DNA of 64,000 nt from contig OX365962.1 in assembly GCA_947247005.1 (NCBI GenBank), positions 2,453,201 through 2,517,200 on the forward strand, in the 5' to 3' direction. The notes below the pieces were generated by a model. The model saw nothing but the letters and a program-made list of their open reading frames with translations. It had not been told where the DNA came from and did no database searches. This document shows positions 29,140 through 40,890 of this stretch, one piece after another (positions within the stretch are counted from its first letter, which is position 1; each line of letters opens with the position of its first letter). A program made the translations under genes and the position numbers. The DNA comes from Spisula solida. Its lineage: Eukaryota > Mollusca > Bivalvia > Venerida > Mactridae.

Positions 29140-29945
29140 TTAAAGGTATATACTCAATAATTATGCATTAAAGGTATGTAGTCATAAGCTTGATAGTAGT
29201 CTAAATTTAAAGAAAGAGGCCATGCAGTCAGGGTACTTAGGGCTAAAATGTTTTTTATTTCTGGGGTGGAAGCATCAATTGATGCCCTGACAGACCTTAA
29301 TAAATGCAATTGTGTTCCAAACTGACACAGGTATAGAAATATTCCTCTTCAGTTTAGCAAAAAAAAAAAAATGCGTTATTGTGCATGATGTTACGTCATC
29401 ATTGTTTTTGTATATTATAATCATTACCTGAAGAAGCCTTCTGGGCGAAACATTGTAGTCTAATGAATTTACATTAAATGTTATTCGTGTTTGGTGGTTT
29501 CTCTCTATTTTCGATATATCTCTTCAGTTTAGCCAAACATTGAAGTGACTTGACTAGGAAGTGCAGTATAGTTCACCGGAGATAACTAGACTTATCAATA
29601 AACAAGCATGCATAATATACACACTGCACGATCCACTGACTGCTTGTTATCAGTGTAGATTTAAAGAGTTTATCACTAAAAGTGAATATGCACAAGCTTG
29701 AAAAAAATGAACATCGGAAATGCATTAAATTGTCATTTTTATTTGTAAACAAAGGCTAGTGTTATCTCCGGTGCAATATACATGCATACTTCATTCTACA
29801 GTACGGCATGCACATCTGATGAGTATAAACAAATATCATGACTACATACAATTAAAACATTTGAGACATTAAATTACCCAGCATAAACAGTGTCAAGTGA
29901 TGCACAATACCGATTTCTCTACAAATAGTCATGTATTTCATTCAT
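29140..29945. other. Intergenic / possible 3' UTR of the microprotein gene, no feature seen
   Basis: AT-rich unique sequence. No exon was recognised on either strand. An A run occurs at about 29360. Confidence 0.35.
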
Positions 29946-29948
29946 ATT

Positions 29949-30101
29949 GCAACATGGGCGAAAGTTAGAAATTCTGAAAAACCTGAAATCTTCAAAAATT
30001 GAAAATTTACATAGGGAAAATAAAGAAAAACAAGCTTTTTAGCACTCTAAAAAACCTGAAGTTCAGGCATTTGCCTGAAAACTTTCGCCCATGTTGCAAT
30101 G
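29949..30101. mobile_element. 153-bp MITE with 20-bp TIRs
   Basis: TTGCAACATGGGCGAAAGTT is mirrored exactly by AACTTTCGCCCATGTTGCAA apart from one position. The interior carries AAACCTGAA motifs. A related sequence with CAGGCCTGAAAATCCC lies at 49870-49990. Confidence 0.75.
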
Positions 30102-30366
30102 TTTTTCCATAATTTCAGGGTCTGAAGTCAGAATCAGGGTAAGAAGACCAGTCTAAAATATGCTAGTTTCTGATTGGTTGTCTCTGAGCACTGCCTTAAA
30201 TATAACCAATGGAAATGCTGCATTTTTGACCTGGTTCCAAAACACTTATTTTAATATTAGACCTGAACACATTCAGACATTCATTGATCAAAGTTCTGAT
30301 TTAATATAATTGCCTGCATACATGATAATTTGCAATATCAAACACTATTGTATACATGTACACACA

Positions 30367-30645
30367 CAGAGCTACAGATAAGGTTTTAGTCAATTGGTTA
30401 TTTTAACCCCAAGCTTCAATTTTGATTGGGTTTTGACAAATTTTAATTGGGTATTTAATAAAACTCAAAAGGGTAAATAAGCTTTTATGAACTATTTTTC
30501 ACTATAACATCATTTTCTATTTGGGTATTTCAAATTGTCTTTGCTTTTTCTTACTCCCTCCTCTCAAAATCTATCGGGTTTTCAAGAAAATTAATTGGGT
30601 AATTACCCCCAATACGCAGCTTATCTGTAGCTCTGTACACACTGG
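30367..30645. mobile_element. ~280-bp MITE with ACAGAGCTACAGATAAG TIRs
   Basis: ACAGAGCTACAGATAAG at the left mirrors CTTATCTGTAGCTCTGT at the right. The interior has TTTTAATTGGGTATTTAATA and GGGTAATTACCCCCAA. A fragment lies at 56100-56215. Confidence 0.78.
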
Positions 30646-30879
30646 TTGAATGTTCTAAGTATGCTTATTGACCATGTGGTAACAGGTTATAGCAGGGAAA
30701 GTGTGTACTTAGAATATTCAATGAGTATTACATGTTTACACAAATATCATTACCAGTTAGTTAAGTCAACTTCTTATAGCATCAAATTCAAACTGACTCA
30801 ACATTAATGATTAATTTTATACAATCTTTAGTCGATATCAGGTAGATTTAACTCTACCCCATTCACACACCTCGTCCCT

Positions 30880-30956
30880 TTGGTGCAACAAGTTTGTATC
30901 TCACAATAGTGTATAGAGAGAAACATGTACAACCTTGTTGCACCAAAGGGACGACC
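30880..30956. repeat. Inverted repeat with 20-bp arms
   Basis: CGTCCCTTTGGTGCAACAAG and CTTGTTGCACCAAAGGGACG are perfectly complementary around about 37 bp. Probably a minimal MITE. Confidence 0.7.
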
Positions 30957-31439
30957 TTTTACCCACGCGCAATGTCCATGCATGTTGATGCACCAATTAG
31001 ATCCCTTATAGATTAGTTTTTATGTATGAATGTTATTTTATAATGTACACGATTGTACAAAAATCAAAGTTTAATATTTTCTGAAATCCAGCATGAAGAT
31101 AATGCTAACACTCTAGGCCAGATACAAACTTATTAAATACAAGAAAGTGTTTTAACTGACCAAATAAACTAAGAAGAACAAATTGTTATTGTTTTTAAAA
31201 ACCTTGGATTAACCAAAATATTGAGTTCAGCAGCTTGGACACAACAACTGCGTGGACATACCAAACATTCAGCAATGATCTAAGACTACATACTACACAT
31301 AGTGTGTATCATAACATAATATTTGACCAGCAAAGAACAGAAAACATATAAACAACAAATACATAAAGTTTACCCATATCCACCAAACTATAACAAAATA
31401 TTAGCAAATGAGTGTAGGCTATCATACTGAGATGTATCA

Positions 31440-31935
31440 GAATAAACCAATGAGATTGTTGGATTTTATGGAGGCGTGTCAATTTAACCAATGAGAATGT
31501 TAGATTTTACTGAGGCGTGTCAATTAAACCAATGAGAATATTGTATTTTATGGTGGCATGTCAATTTAACCAATGAGAATGTTATATTTTATGGAGGCGT
31601 GCCAATTTGACCAATGAGAATGTTATATTTTATGGAGGCGTGCCAATTTGACCAATGAGAATGTTGTATTTTATGGAGGCGTGTCAATTTAACCAATGAG
31701 AATATTGTATTTTATGGTGGCATGTCAATTTAACCAATGAGAATGTTATATTTTATGGAGGCGTGCCAATTTGACCAATGAGAATGTTGTATTTTATGGA
31801 GGCGTGCCAATTTGACCAATGAGAATGTTGTATTTTATGGAGGCGTGTCAATTTAACCAATGAGAATATTGTATTTTATGGAGGCGTGTCAATTTAACTA
31901 ATGTCAATATTGGATTTTACGGAGGTGTGCAAGAG
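31440..31935. repeat. ~41-bp minisatellite with CCAATGAG and GGCGTGTC, about 12 units
   Basis: The unit is AACCAATGAGAATGTTGTAT followed by TTTATGGAGGCGTGTCAATTT. It shares its CCAATGAG ... GGCGTGTC core with arrays at 48590, 50275 and 54362. Confidence 0.93.
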
Positions 31936-32019
31936 TTAACCAATGGAGATGTTAACCAGAGGCTTGTCAGCACTGATCAACCTCAGTCATATCAAATAGT
32001 GTGTTAATTGTGCATTACG

Positions 32020-32095
32020 ACAGGTGAGTCATGCACGACAGGTGAGTCGAAGCACGACAGGTGAGTCAAACCACAACAGGTGGGTCAAAGCACAA
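32020..32095. repeat. Short 18-19-bp tandem repeat (ACGACAGGTGAGTC)
   Basis: Four units of CACGACAGGTGAGTCxAAG type. Confidence 0.7.
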
Positions 32096-32638
32096 TGTTA
32101 TCATTCACACATTGATAAACCACTGAGCACACCTTTGTTTCACAATATCAACATAGAGCCTGAGGCAATAAACAAACAGGAAACTCAGAGAAACAAATTG
32201 ATCCACCAACTGTCATAGTGAGTACAAGGTATTCTGTGTTAGACAGTCACCGTGATCGTGAGATACTGCATGCCCGAGGCATTGCATGTTACAGGAAGTG
32301 GAGACTATCATATAGATGACAAGGTGACATATTTAACTCAATAATCAACATCAGTCTTGTGTAGTGTACAGGTATCATAACTATACTGATTTTAAACCAA
32401 CACACGATAAATAGGAGAGATCACCGTATTCATATGCAAAATGCCCACCGGCAATCTATTGGATGAATGAACAATAAAAACCTGTCATTCACCAATAGCT
32501 AGCTGGCGGTACTAAGTTATAATCCCTTTGTATACAAACATGATCTCACCTATACTCCTTTGGCTAAATTTGATATCAAATTGTTGCATACACTTTTTAT
32601 AGCACAAAAAACATTACGACTAGCTTAAAATAATACAA

Positions 32639-32659
32639 CCCCCCCCCCCCCCCCCCCCC
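32639..32659. repeat. Poly(C) tract, 21 bp
   Basis: An uninterrupted run of C. Its length is likely to be unreliable in the assembly. Confidence 0.9.
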
Positions 32660-33599
32660 ATTAACTTTGGTTCACATTATAAAAGGGATTTTGTATTATG
32701 TTAAGCCAGTATTTGATATTTTATCTACAGTCCATGTAGGTTTCAGTGCAAAACTATTGTACATGCCTATATAAATTGATGTAGTAACAAATAAACCCCC
32801 TAAAATCCAACAAGTTAATATGATTGCATACTAGATAAAAATAACGTGTAAACTTATCATTAAAATAATTCAACCAAGAATAAAATTTTAATATAAAAGA
32901 CTTAAAACAATGTAGTAGATGTATATAGCATTAAGTATGCACTAAGTGTCTGACTCAGAAGAAATTATTAATATTCAACCACTGTCAATTATATTATAAT
33001 AAACAAATAACTTACAAAATAAGTTTGAACTCATTAAGATACACAAACTAATGTGCGCTATAAATTCTTGAAACACAGAATTCAGTACTAACACTTATAT
33101 GATGGACCAAACATAAACAATGAGCAGGTGGCAAAAAATGGCAAAAAATTAATAATACTCAATTAAAATTCCTTTACTATCGATAAATTCAGTCATTGAC
33201 AACCTATAAGACAGATTATACCACTGACTGACTAGTACAAACATAATGCGTAGATCGAGTATTTATAAATACGCTATCAGAATATCATTTCATTCGACAT
33301 CTGACCGCAATTCCATGAAAAAAACTTGAGTTATTGCTTAGCTAAGATTGTTATTTTAAATATATGACTACAGTAGCAGTCTTGCTTGCAGAAACTGTGT
33401 ATTTATTACTAAATAATATGGTAGGTGATTTTTGTATGAAATGCTCAAATAAATCTGAAACAATTAATTACATACTTCTGCCATTAAGTTTGTACTTGAA
33501 ATGTTTATAACATTGAAACACTATGTTCTGTACAAACCAGACTTTTACGTATTGCTCTATTAAATTGGCATCTCACTGAAATAAAACAATATAACACCA
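32660..33599. other. Intergenic, no feature seen
   Basis: AT-rich sequence without recognisable arrays, transposon termini or exons. Confidence 0.35.
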
Positions 33600-33852
33600 G
33601 GCCCCGATCTCACGAAGTATCTCAATCTGAGTCGAGATTATTCTCAAATACTGTCATGTGTCTTTGAGATAATTTCTATGGGAGCCCAGACTCAAAGTTG
33701 GCACCACAAAACAGATACAATGTTCTGAGTTTATTACAGTAAAAACATTTGAGCACAAACTTTAGAATAATCTCAAATTTATACTCATGACTTGAGCAAA
33801 ATCTCAATTTGAGTTGGGATTTCTACTTGAGATGCTTCGGGAGATCGGGGCC
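33600..33852. mobile_element. 253-bp MITE, GGCCCCGATCTCCCGAAGC family
   Basis: GGCCCCGATCTCACGAAGTA at the left mirrors GATGCTTCGGGAGATCGGGGCC at the right in its outer 18 bases. The interior has repeated GAGATTT and AATCTCAA motifs. Other copies are at 285-538, 43045-43167 and 61996-62227. Confidence 0.82.
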
Positions 33853-34099
33853 AATATACATGTACATTCGAGTAATTTAACCCATAAAATGTTTTGAAAT
33901 AGCAGCCTTAGCTTAACAATAACTGTTTTTCATGGAATTGGTGCCTGATGTACACAATCCCTACTCTGCTTTCTTTAAGATAGCGGTGAACATTTTAAAG
34001 AAAGTATTCTTGGATTTGAGTTTTACATTCTAGTGTTTGGTTTAAAAAATAACTACTCGCAGAACATGAATTCCAGGGCATTTTATTAAAATTTACTTT

Positions 34100-34275
34100 T
34101 TTTTGCAAAATTCAACTACTTTTCAAGGACTTTTTGGCAACTTTTCAAATTCAAGTACCTTTCAAGGACTTTTTGGCAGTTTCAAATTCAAGTACTTTTC
34201 AAGGACTTTTTGGCAGTTTCAAATTCAACTACTTTTCAAGTACTTGGCATCAAATTCAAGTACTTTTCAAGACCT
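34100..34275. repeat. ~37-bp tandem repeat (CAAGTACTTTTCAAGGACTTTTTGG)
   Basis: Four to five units of TTTCAAATTCAAGTACTTTT plus CAAGGACTTTTTGGCAG. Similar CTTTTCAAGG motifs recur at 45470-45545, 57800 and 58220-58280, so it belongs to a dispersed family. Confidence 0.8.
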
Positions 34276-34647
34276 GTGCGAACCTTGTACACACTTTATA
34301 TATAACTGTATTATAAATTTCGTATACATATCTGTTATTTCATATCAAATTGATAAACAACTTAACTTCAATATAAAAAACTTTGTGACGGAAGTAGCCA
34401 TGGCTCATATGGCGTGTATGCAAGCCCTTTAAAGAGACCAGCTCCCTAGATAATATTGTGTTATAGGGAAGCGACTGTTTTACATTCTGGTGACAATTTC
34501 AAACCCAGGTTTCAATATTCAAGTTTTATATATACATTCATGTACATGTATACACCAGTCATTCAGATGTACAAAATATCATTGACTTAAATAAATAGTT
34601 AGTATGTCATTGTATACATTGTGTATACATATATCTGCTCACATATC

Positions 34648-35008
34648 TATAGTCCAGTCAGGATAAGAATACAGTGACGCAGTGGCCGAGTCCACTTTTA
34701 CTGTGTAAATCCTATTATAAAGGCTTATACAGACAGCCATAATTTCAATGCTAAACTAATATTACTACCTGTTGAAGTTCCAGGCCTAGACACTAACTAT
34801 TTTGGTCACTGGTCCGACAGGGCAAAAGCGCCCAATTTGTAAATAGGACAGTTACTGGTCCTCCAGAATTTTCACTGGTCCTTCTGGATTTTCACAGGTC
34901 TCGGACCAGCGGACCAGTGTTAGTGTCGAGCCATGTGTTCAGACAGTGGTCGCGATCTTTTGTGTACACATAAACGACTATGTCACTGTCACCATATCCT
35001 AACTGGAC
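34648..35008. mobile_element. TAGTCCAGTCAGG MITE with a nested MITE
   Basis: ATAGTCCAGTCAGGATAAG at the left mirrors ATATCCTAACTGGACTGT at the right. A GACACTAAC-family element is inserted at about 34782-34932. It matches 23966-24178 outside the insertion. Confidence 0.78.
34782..34932. mobile_element. GACACTAAC-family MITE (nested copy)
   Basis: It begins CAGGCCTAGACACTAACTAT, runs through CACTGGTCCGACAGGGCAAA and TTTCACTGGTCCTTCTGG, and ends CAGTGTTAGTGTCGAGCC, so GACACTAAC is the inverted core. Other copies are at 37283-37765, 51406-52431, 57977-58035 and 63244-63390. Confidence 0.8.
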
Positions 35009-35329
35009 TGTACCTGTGTGTTATACATTATATCTAAATTAACTATGCTCCTATAAATCTTTGGCCTGCACACATTTTTAAAAACATGACATACAATACT
35101 TGAATAGCATCATAATTGCACATAACACATAACAGTAAACATTCTTTCCTTGACTAAATAAGAGACTTCACAATCTAATACCATACCAACATGTTGGCAC
35201 AATAAACTATAACCCTTCAGTACGACATGTAAGGCATCAAAATACTTTCCAAAACAATTGGTTATATTTCACATAGCATCACTTCTGGTGGCTTGATTCT
35301 ACGTCTTCTCGCTGGTTTTTAAAAGTTAA

Positions 35330-35700
35330 ATCTGTGTCATCTAGACGCGAAGTTAAATCTGTGTCATCTAGACGCGAAGTTAAATCTGTGTCATCTAGAC
35401 GCGAAGTTAAATCTGTGTCATCTAGACGCGAAGTTAAATTTGTGTCATCTAGACGTGAAGTTAAATCTGTGTCATCTAGACGCGAAGTTAAATCTGTGTC
35501 ATCTAGACGTGAAGTTAAATCTGTGTCATCTAGACGCGAAGGTAAATCTGTGTCATCTAGACGCAAAGTCTGTGTCATCTAGACGTGAAGTTAAATCTGT
35601 GTCATCTAGACGCAAAGTTAAATCTGTGTCATCTAGACGCGAAGTTAAATCTGTGTCATCTAGACGCGAAGTTAAATCTGTGTCATCTAGACGCAGATGT
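35330..35700. repeat. 27-bp minisatellite (TCTGTGTCATCTAGACGCGA), about 14 units
   Basis: The unit is AAATCTGTGTCATCTAGACG plus CGAAGTT. It lies about 100 bp downstream of the stop of the 68-residue protein on the - strand, so probably in its 3' UTR. Open frames on both strands come from the 27-bp period. Confidence 0.93.
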
Positions 35701-35790
35701 CATTTTCACACACCACCGGTACATTAAACAGTCTCTATCTACACGTTCAATGATTATGTTGTATTTTAAAGGCTAAAACAGGGCAATCGT

Positions 35791-35909
35791 CTACTTCTTC
35801 TTTTTCTTGCTACTTTCTTTTTCTTTTCTTTGTTGTTTCAATTTCTTCTTTTCTTCCTTCAAACGTTCCTTCTCACGTAAACTTTTCACTAGTTTGTATG
35901 TGAAAAATA
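35791..35909 (-). CDS. Microprotein exon 2 (Lys-rich tail)
   Basis: 119 nt. The first two bases complete Ile, then FFTYKLVKSLREKERLKEE and a Lys/Gln/Glu tail follow before TAG. The acceptor is tttgtttcag. It is bounded downstream by the 27-bp array. Confidence 0.72.
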
Positions 35910-38900
35910 CTGAAACAAAAAAAGTCACATGATAGTGATTACATAATTTAAGATGAGAGCTGACATAAAATATACCAGATTTATACTAGATTTATATAGC
36001 GCCCTTTTCATGCGTATGCACCTTCAAAGGCACTTTACCCATGTTGCAGCCACAAGGGCGCAGGTGCATCCTCTACCAGTGCAGATGCAGCATGATCTGA
36101 CCAGAGGGACAGACTGAGAGAAAGCCCCTGAAGGGAGAGAGAGACATTAGATACAGGCATGTCCGGCGCTGCAGAGGTGCGCCTAGCTCTTATTTCGAAT
36201 AGACAGCCTGGTTCTTTAATGTGCCCGGTGTATAGCACTAATACACAGCTTCCTGGCACTTCCAGATACTTTGCAGACCACACAGCCAAATATAGCGGGA
36301 AATATTATAAATATTTCAGAAATGTCAAATTCCGATGCCAGGGATTCAACCCTTTATAAATATAATTTATTTTATGATGAGTGCAGACATATTCTATGAT
36401 GAGTACTAACATATAATATTTGAATATATGTGTGCGACCGCCTTATATCACGTATACAAATAAAGGGAAATAACGATACATTGTAGTGGTCTTTGATTTC
36501 AACGTAATACACACACATAAACAAAAATATAGAGAAAATCCTCTTGTTATTTGATAGAAATATTATTTGTCTGCAAGCAACACCAAACAAAATGATCGTC
36601 AGGTCTAAATTAAGCGAGAAATCCACGAAACTGCCACAGAATCACGTCATTTTTCGCCCATGTCAATTGGCCAAAATAGTTAGTGTCTAGGTCTGAAGTT
36701 GTGTAAAAATTAATACAATAGAGCTCTACCAAAAAGCTTACTTCTAATAAACGACTGACTAATTTATGCAACTTAAAGTTGTTGTCACATTATACAATTG
36801 CAAAACACAAAATACTACACAGTTGTTGGGTTTTAATTTAACACAAAATATACCATTGTACTTATGTTTCACGAAATAATAACGAGTTTTTAGTGGAGAA
36901 ACGTCAAGGATAGGTCGTTCTTCATGTGGCCGGACAAATTGACATCGGCAAAAATTGATGTGATTTTGTGACATTTTTGTGGATTTTCGACTTATTTTAG
37001 ACCTGAGGATCATTTGGATTCGTGTTGCATGCAGATAAATCATATATTTCCATTGAATAGCAAGCAAGTTATCTCCATATCTTAGTACCGGTATATGTTT
37101 GTGTACTATCAAAGACCACTATCAAGACCTGTAGCGTTATTTCCCTTTATTTGTATATGAGATACATTTGTATAAGGTGGTCGCACACGCATAAAATAAT
37201 ATGCGTCAATACCCTGTAAAACAGACGGAATGACAGACAGATGGATCAATTTTAACATGCCAACCTTCTCAGGGCTTCTCTGGTCCGCTGGTCCGAGACC
37301 AGGGCCGAACTTAAAATATTCTTGGTTTCCCCTTCCCGACCCTAGCAGATTTAGAATGGGTAGGTAGGTAGGGTAGACTTTTTTTAATTGTTTCAGTATG
37401 ATAGTTATTGGTTAAGACAAACAAATTATGAAATTTGTAATTAACTCTAAGTTGAAAACCAACAGTCTAAAATTTAATGGTACAAAAATTAATGTAAGAA
37501 AGAAGCCAGTAAACAAAAAAATAAAATTTTCACTTCAAATTTTTAATAAAAAAACTATAATTTCATTTTGGGCAATAAAATATTTTGGGTAGGGCCCTTT
37601 TTAATTGGGTAGGTAGGGGATGGGGAAACAAACAATATTTTATTTTAGGCCCAGTGAAAATCCAGAAGGACCAGTGAAAATTCCTGAGGACCAGTAACTG
37701 TCCTATTTACAAATTGGGCGCTTTTGCTCTGTCGGACCAGTGGCCAAAATAGTTAGTGTCTAGGCCTACTTCGGGGGCATAAAATTAGGAAGTGGCTAGA
37801 GGTCCAGTTACTGTAAGAATAGTCATTTGCGGGGCAGTTTAACTATTATTACAGGAGAGCCGTAATATTACAGAGATGTGCGACAATGCTCCAGATGAGT
37901 GATGCGCAGTTATTTGAAGAAGAATAAGGACATGTAAGAATGAATACCGTAAGACTAAGAATGATTTACAGTCAACTCACCCCCCTACCAACTCACCCTG
38001 GATTTGGATAACTCGCCCTACACAATGACCAACTCATCCCCCCCCCCCTTAAAAAGATAACATACCAACTCACCCCACTAAAGATATTTTTATTAAATTT
38101 AATAGATTTGTTGGAAAAAATCACTTTGAATTGGTAATAGTTTATTATGAAATTATTAATATGTTCAATTATGTGATATTGGAGGCGTTTTTTTGTAAAA
38201 TTAACAGTATTTTCAAACAGTGGCCATTTTGAAAATGCTGTATTGACAGTGAAAAAAGCGAAAAATTAAGGAAAAAAATAAAACAATTTGTCAAAAAACA
38301 TTATGATTGAAAAAATTAGGACTATAATTAGATCTATTATATCAATTGTCAAATACCTTGTTTAAAAACATTGGAAAATTAGATAACTTGCAAAGAAAAT
38401 CATAGTTTCCGAACGATCAAGTTTTGAAAATAACGAAGGTAAATAACTAACAAACTCGCAAGTATTCGAGAAAGCAGAGATCTGTTAATTTATTTGTGTA
38501 AAAATACACTTTATTATCATGAATTAACACTAAGTTTAAAAATAAATATAATATTCTACATATAAAATTGATGGGGGGGGGGGTGAGTTGGACATTTCAA
38601 AATTGACATCGGGCGAGTTGTCCAAATCCAGGATGAGTTGGTAGGGGGGTGAGTTGGTCGGATACCCTAAGAATAGCCACTGCCTTCTGACTAAAGCTAC
38701 ATAGCCTACACTGGCTACACGCATATATCTGCTTTCTAAACAAATATAAAATAACCAATACACCAACATCAATGTACAAATAGATTTAGGAACCGTTTAA
38801 AAGAACATTGGACTCTTGTCACTGCAGTGAAAACGCCAGGTGAACAAGGGTCGCTAAAAGTAAACAAGTTTTCTAAAAAATTCAAGATTACTTACTGACT

Positions 38901-38983
38901 AGAAATCCTATGATAATGCCAGGAACAATGAATACTGTATTATCAATACTCTCTTTGATGGGGCCAGACCCTATTTCCACCAT
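35791..38983 (-). CDS. 68-residue single-pass membrane microprotein (two exons)
   Basis: Exon 1 is 38983-38896 with ATG at 38983 and donor GTAAGT. Exon 2 is 35909-35791 with acceptor tttcag and a TAG stop. The phase-1 junction joins exactly. The protein starts MVEIGSGPIKESIDNTV, has a hydrophobic segment of about 20 residues (about 18-34, FIVPGIIIGFLVIFFTY), and a Lys/Glu-rich tail ending in five Lys. The Lys in the last four positions fit a KKXX-type ER retrieval signal, and the positive side suggests a cytosolic C-terminus. No family is recognised, though its size and layout resemble small integral membrane (SMIM-like) proteins. It is the next gene downstream of SIN3 on the same strand. Confidence 0.72.
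35968..36362 (-). mobile_element. tRNA-Asp-derived SINE, second copy, head truncated
   Basis: It matches 6322-6735 in reverse: TTTATATAGCGCCCTTTTCA, GTTGCAGCCACAAGGGCGC and, at the other end, TCCGATGCCAGGGATTCAAC. Most of the tRNA-like A box and anticodon region is missing. It sits in the intron of the microprotein gene. Confidence 0.82.
36420..37260. other. Microprotein intron with a large inverted pair
   Basis: GTGTGCGACCGCCTTATATC with AAATAAAGGGAAATAACG at 36430-36475 is mirrored by CGTTATTTCCCTTTATTTG and AAGGTGGTCGCACACGC at 37133-37192. Together they form an element of about 760 bp with ~60-bp TIRs. No coding sequence was recognised inside. Confidence 0.65.
37283..37765. mobile_element. 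GACACTAAC-family MITE, interrupted
   Basis: The left part TGGTCCGCTGGTCCGAGACC and right part AATAGTTAGTGTCTAGGCCT belong to the family of 34782. A GGCC...AATATT MITE is nested at 37313-37651. Confidence 0.75.
37313..37651. mobile_element. GGCC..TTAAAATATT MITE, nested copy
   Basis: The reverse counterpart of 27467-27794: GGCCGAACTTAAAATATTCT at the left and AACAATATTTTATTTTAGGCC at the right in mirrored blocks, with GGGTAGGTAGGTAGGG inside. Confidence 0.72.
37978..38668. mobile_element. ~690-bp fold-back element with CAACTCACCCC TIRs
   Basis: AACTCACCCCCCTACCAACT and CACCCTGGATTTGGATAACT at the left are mirrored by AGTTGTCCAAATCCAGGATG and AGTTGGTAGGGGGGTGAGTT at the right. C and G runs at 38039-38048 and 38574-38583 lie at the inner edges. 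The interior is AT-rich and non-coding. Confidence 0.8.
38896..38983 (-). CDS. Microprotein exon 1 (start and transmembrane segment)
   Basis: ATGGTGGAAATAGGG preceded by GTCGAAA on the - strand. 88 nt ending phase 1 before GTAAGTAATC. The exon ends inside the hydrophobic helix (GIIIGFLV). Confidence 0.72.
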
Positions 38984-39143
38984 TTTCGACGAAGCAGCTG
39001 TTTCCTTTCAACTTATAACGTCAAACCAACCGGTACAACTTGGCGGAAGTGACAACACTGTTTTGTGGGTAATAAATTATATAGCAACCCAACGGAGTCG
39101 TAAATACTACAAGTATAAAATAAGACGCAAAGATTCTTATTAA

Positions 39144-40280
39144 AGAGCGAAAAGATTACGCAGTGGTCTCCCGTTATATAACAAATTGTATATATTTTGA
39201 AACAGGAAATATCTTTAAAAAAGATAAAATGCGTTAATATAGCAGATATGTGTACTTGTTTTCAATAAAGATGCGGACGTTATTCATATCGTTGAAATTG
39301 AAAACACTAATCAAACTAGAATTTATATATTTATCCATGTAAATTGTTTGTCAGTAAATAAAAAATGAATAGTAATATAGGTATAATGTATTAATTAGTT
39401 TAGATTCTGTGGTCCGTTCTTTCCTCCATTCTATTGGCAATTATAGCGATATATAGTGATTCCAAACTTAACTCAGACTTTAATATTTAGCGCGCAATAT
39501 GTCTGAAAAAACTGTAGACGGGACTTAAATTACCTCATATTAACGTCGAAATTATAGACAAAAACAAAATGGGGAAAAAGAAAATCAGAAAAAAATAGGC
39601 TGATGTATGATTTGAACTCGAGGCCCTCTGCTCACAAAAGATATGGTGTAGACGAACGCGCTACCTATGTAGCTAATTCCGATAGTAAATTTACAAGCGC
39701 TGTATTACTAATATAAATCCATTGTATACTTGACCCGGGTCACATTAAGGTCAAACAGTCAAAAATAGAATTAATAAGAAATACACTTCGTACTTAGAGA
39801 AACGCGAATAACAGATCTCTGTGTGTATCTACCGTACCTTTGACTACAAGTTTAACATAAATGTAACTTTTTCGCGGTATCTTTTGTGATGAGTATAGCA
39901 TATTCTGACCAATGAGAAGTAAGTATTCAGTTTCTTCTATTTTTTTTGTAAACATTTCATTGGTTTTTAAAGTAGGTCAAATTCCAAGCTAGACAGCTAA
40001 CGCTGAAAAAACTTAAAATCTAAATGTCGGATTTCGGTAAAAATTGGCATAGCACAATTATTCATACTTTTTAATTGATTTTTAAGAAAATTGTGTTCTT
40101 TGATGTCTATATTGAAATCAATTATTTTGGACAACTTAGGGAGGAAATCTTGCATTCTGTTTATAATGAATATTTATTTACTGCTAAAATCACTTTTAGT
40201 CAAATGAATTTGCTTGAATTGAAATTAAAGATGCTTGTCTTCGTCAGACAAATCTGACTAATGTACTGGGTAACATATAA
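39144..40280. other. Region upstream of the microprotein gene
   Basis: AT-rich, and likely to hold the microprotein promoter near 39000-39100. A tRNA-like remnant on the - strand at about 39600-39690 shows an A box TAGCTACATAGGTAGCGCG and a B box CGAGTTCAAATC. No other feature was seen. Confidence 0.4.
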
Positions 40281-40284
40281 CTCC

Positions 40285-40890
40285 CAATGGCTCCTAGGAC
40301 GTACCATACCTGCTACATGGCTGTGTCATACCAGGAAGTCTGAGGTTTGCTCTATGGCCGTGTCATACCAGGAAGTTTGCTCTATGGCCGTGTCATACCA
40401 GAAAGACTGAGGTTTGCTCCATGGCTGTGTCATACCAGGAAGTTTGGTCTATGGCCGTGTCATACCAGGAAGTTTGGTCTATGGCCGTGTCATACCAGAA
40501 AGACCGAGGTTTGCTCCATGGCTGTGTCATACAAGGAAGTCTTAGGTTGGTTCCATGGCAGTGTCATACCAGGAAGTTTGCTCTATGGCCGTGTCATACC
40601 AGAAAGTCTGACGTTTGCTACTTGGCTGTGTCATACCAGGAAGTCTGAGGTTTGCTCCATGGCCGTGTCATACCAGAAAGTCTGACGTTTGCTACTTGGT
40701 CATGTCATACCAGGAAGTCTGAGGTTTGCTACATGGCTGTGCCATACCAGAAAGTCTGATGTTTGCTACATGGCAGTGTCATACCATAAAGACTGAGGTT
40801 TGCTCCATGGCTGTGCCATACCAGGAAGTCTGAGGTTTGCTAAGTGTCATACCAGAATGTCTGAGATTTGCTCCATGTCATACCAGTGTT
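40285..40890. repeat. ~36-bp minisatellite (GTGTCATACCAGGAAGTCTG), about 17 units
   Basis: Units combine TCTATGGCCGTGTCATACCA with GGAAGTCTGAGGTTTGC, plus shorter deletion forms of about 30 bp. Confidence 0.92.
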
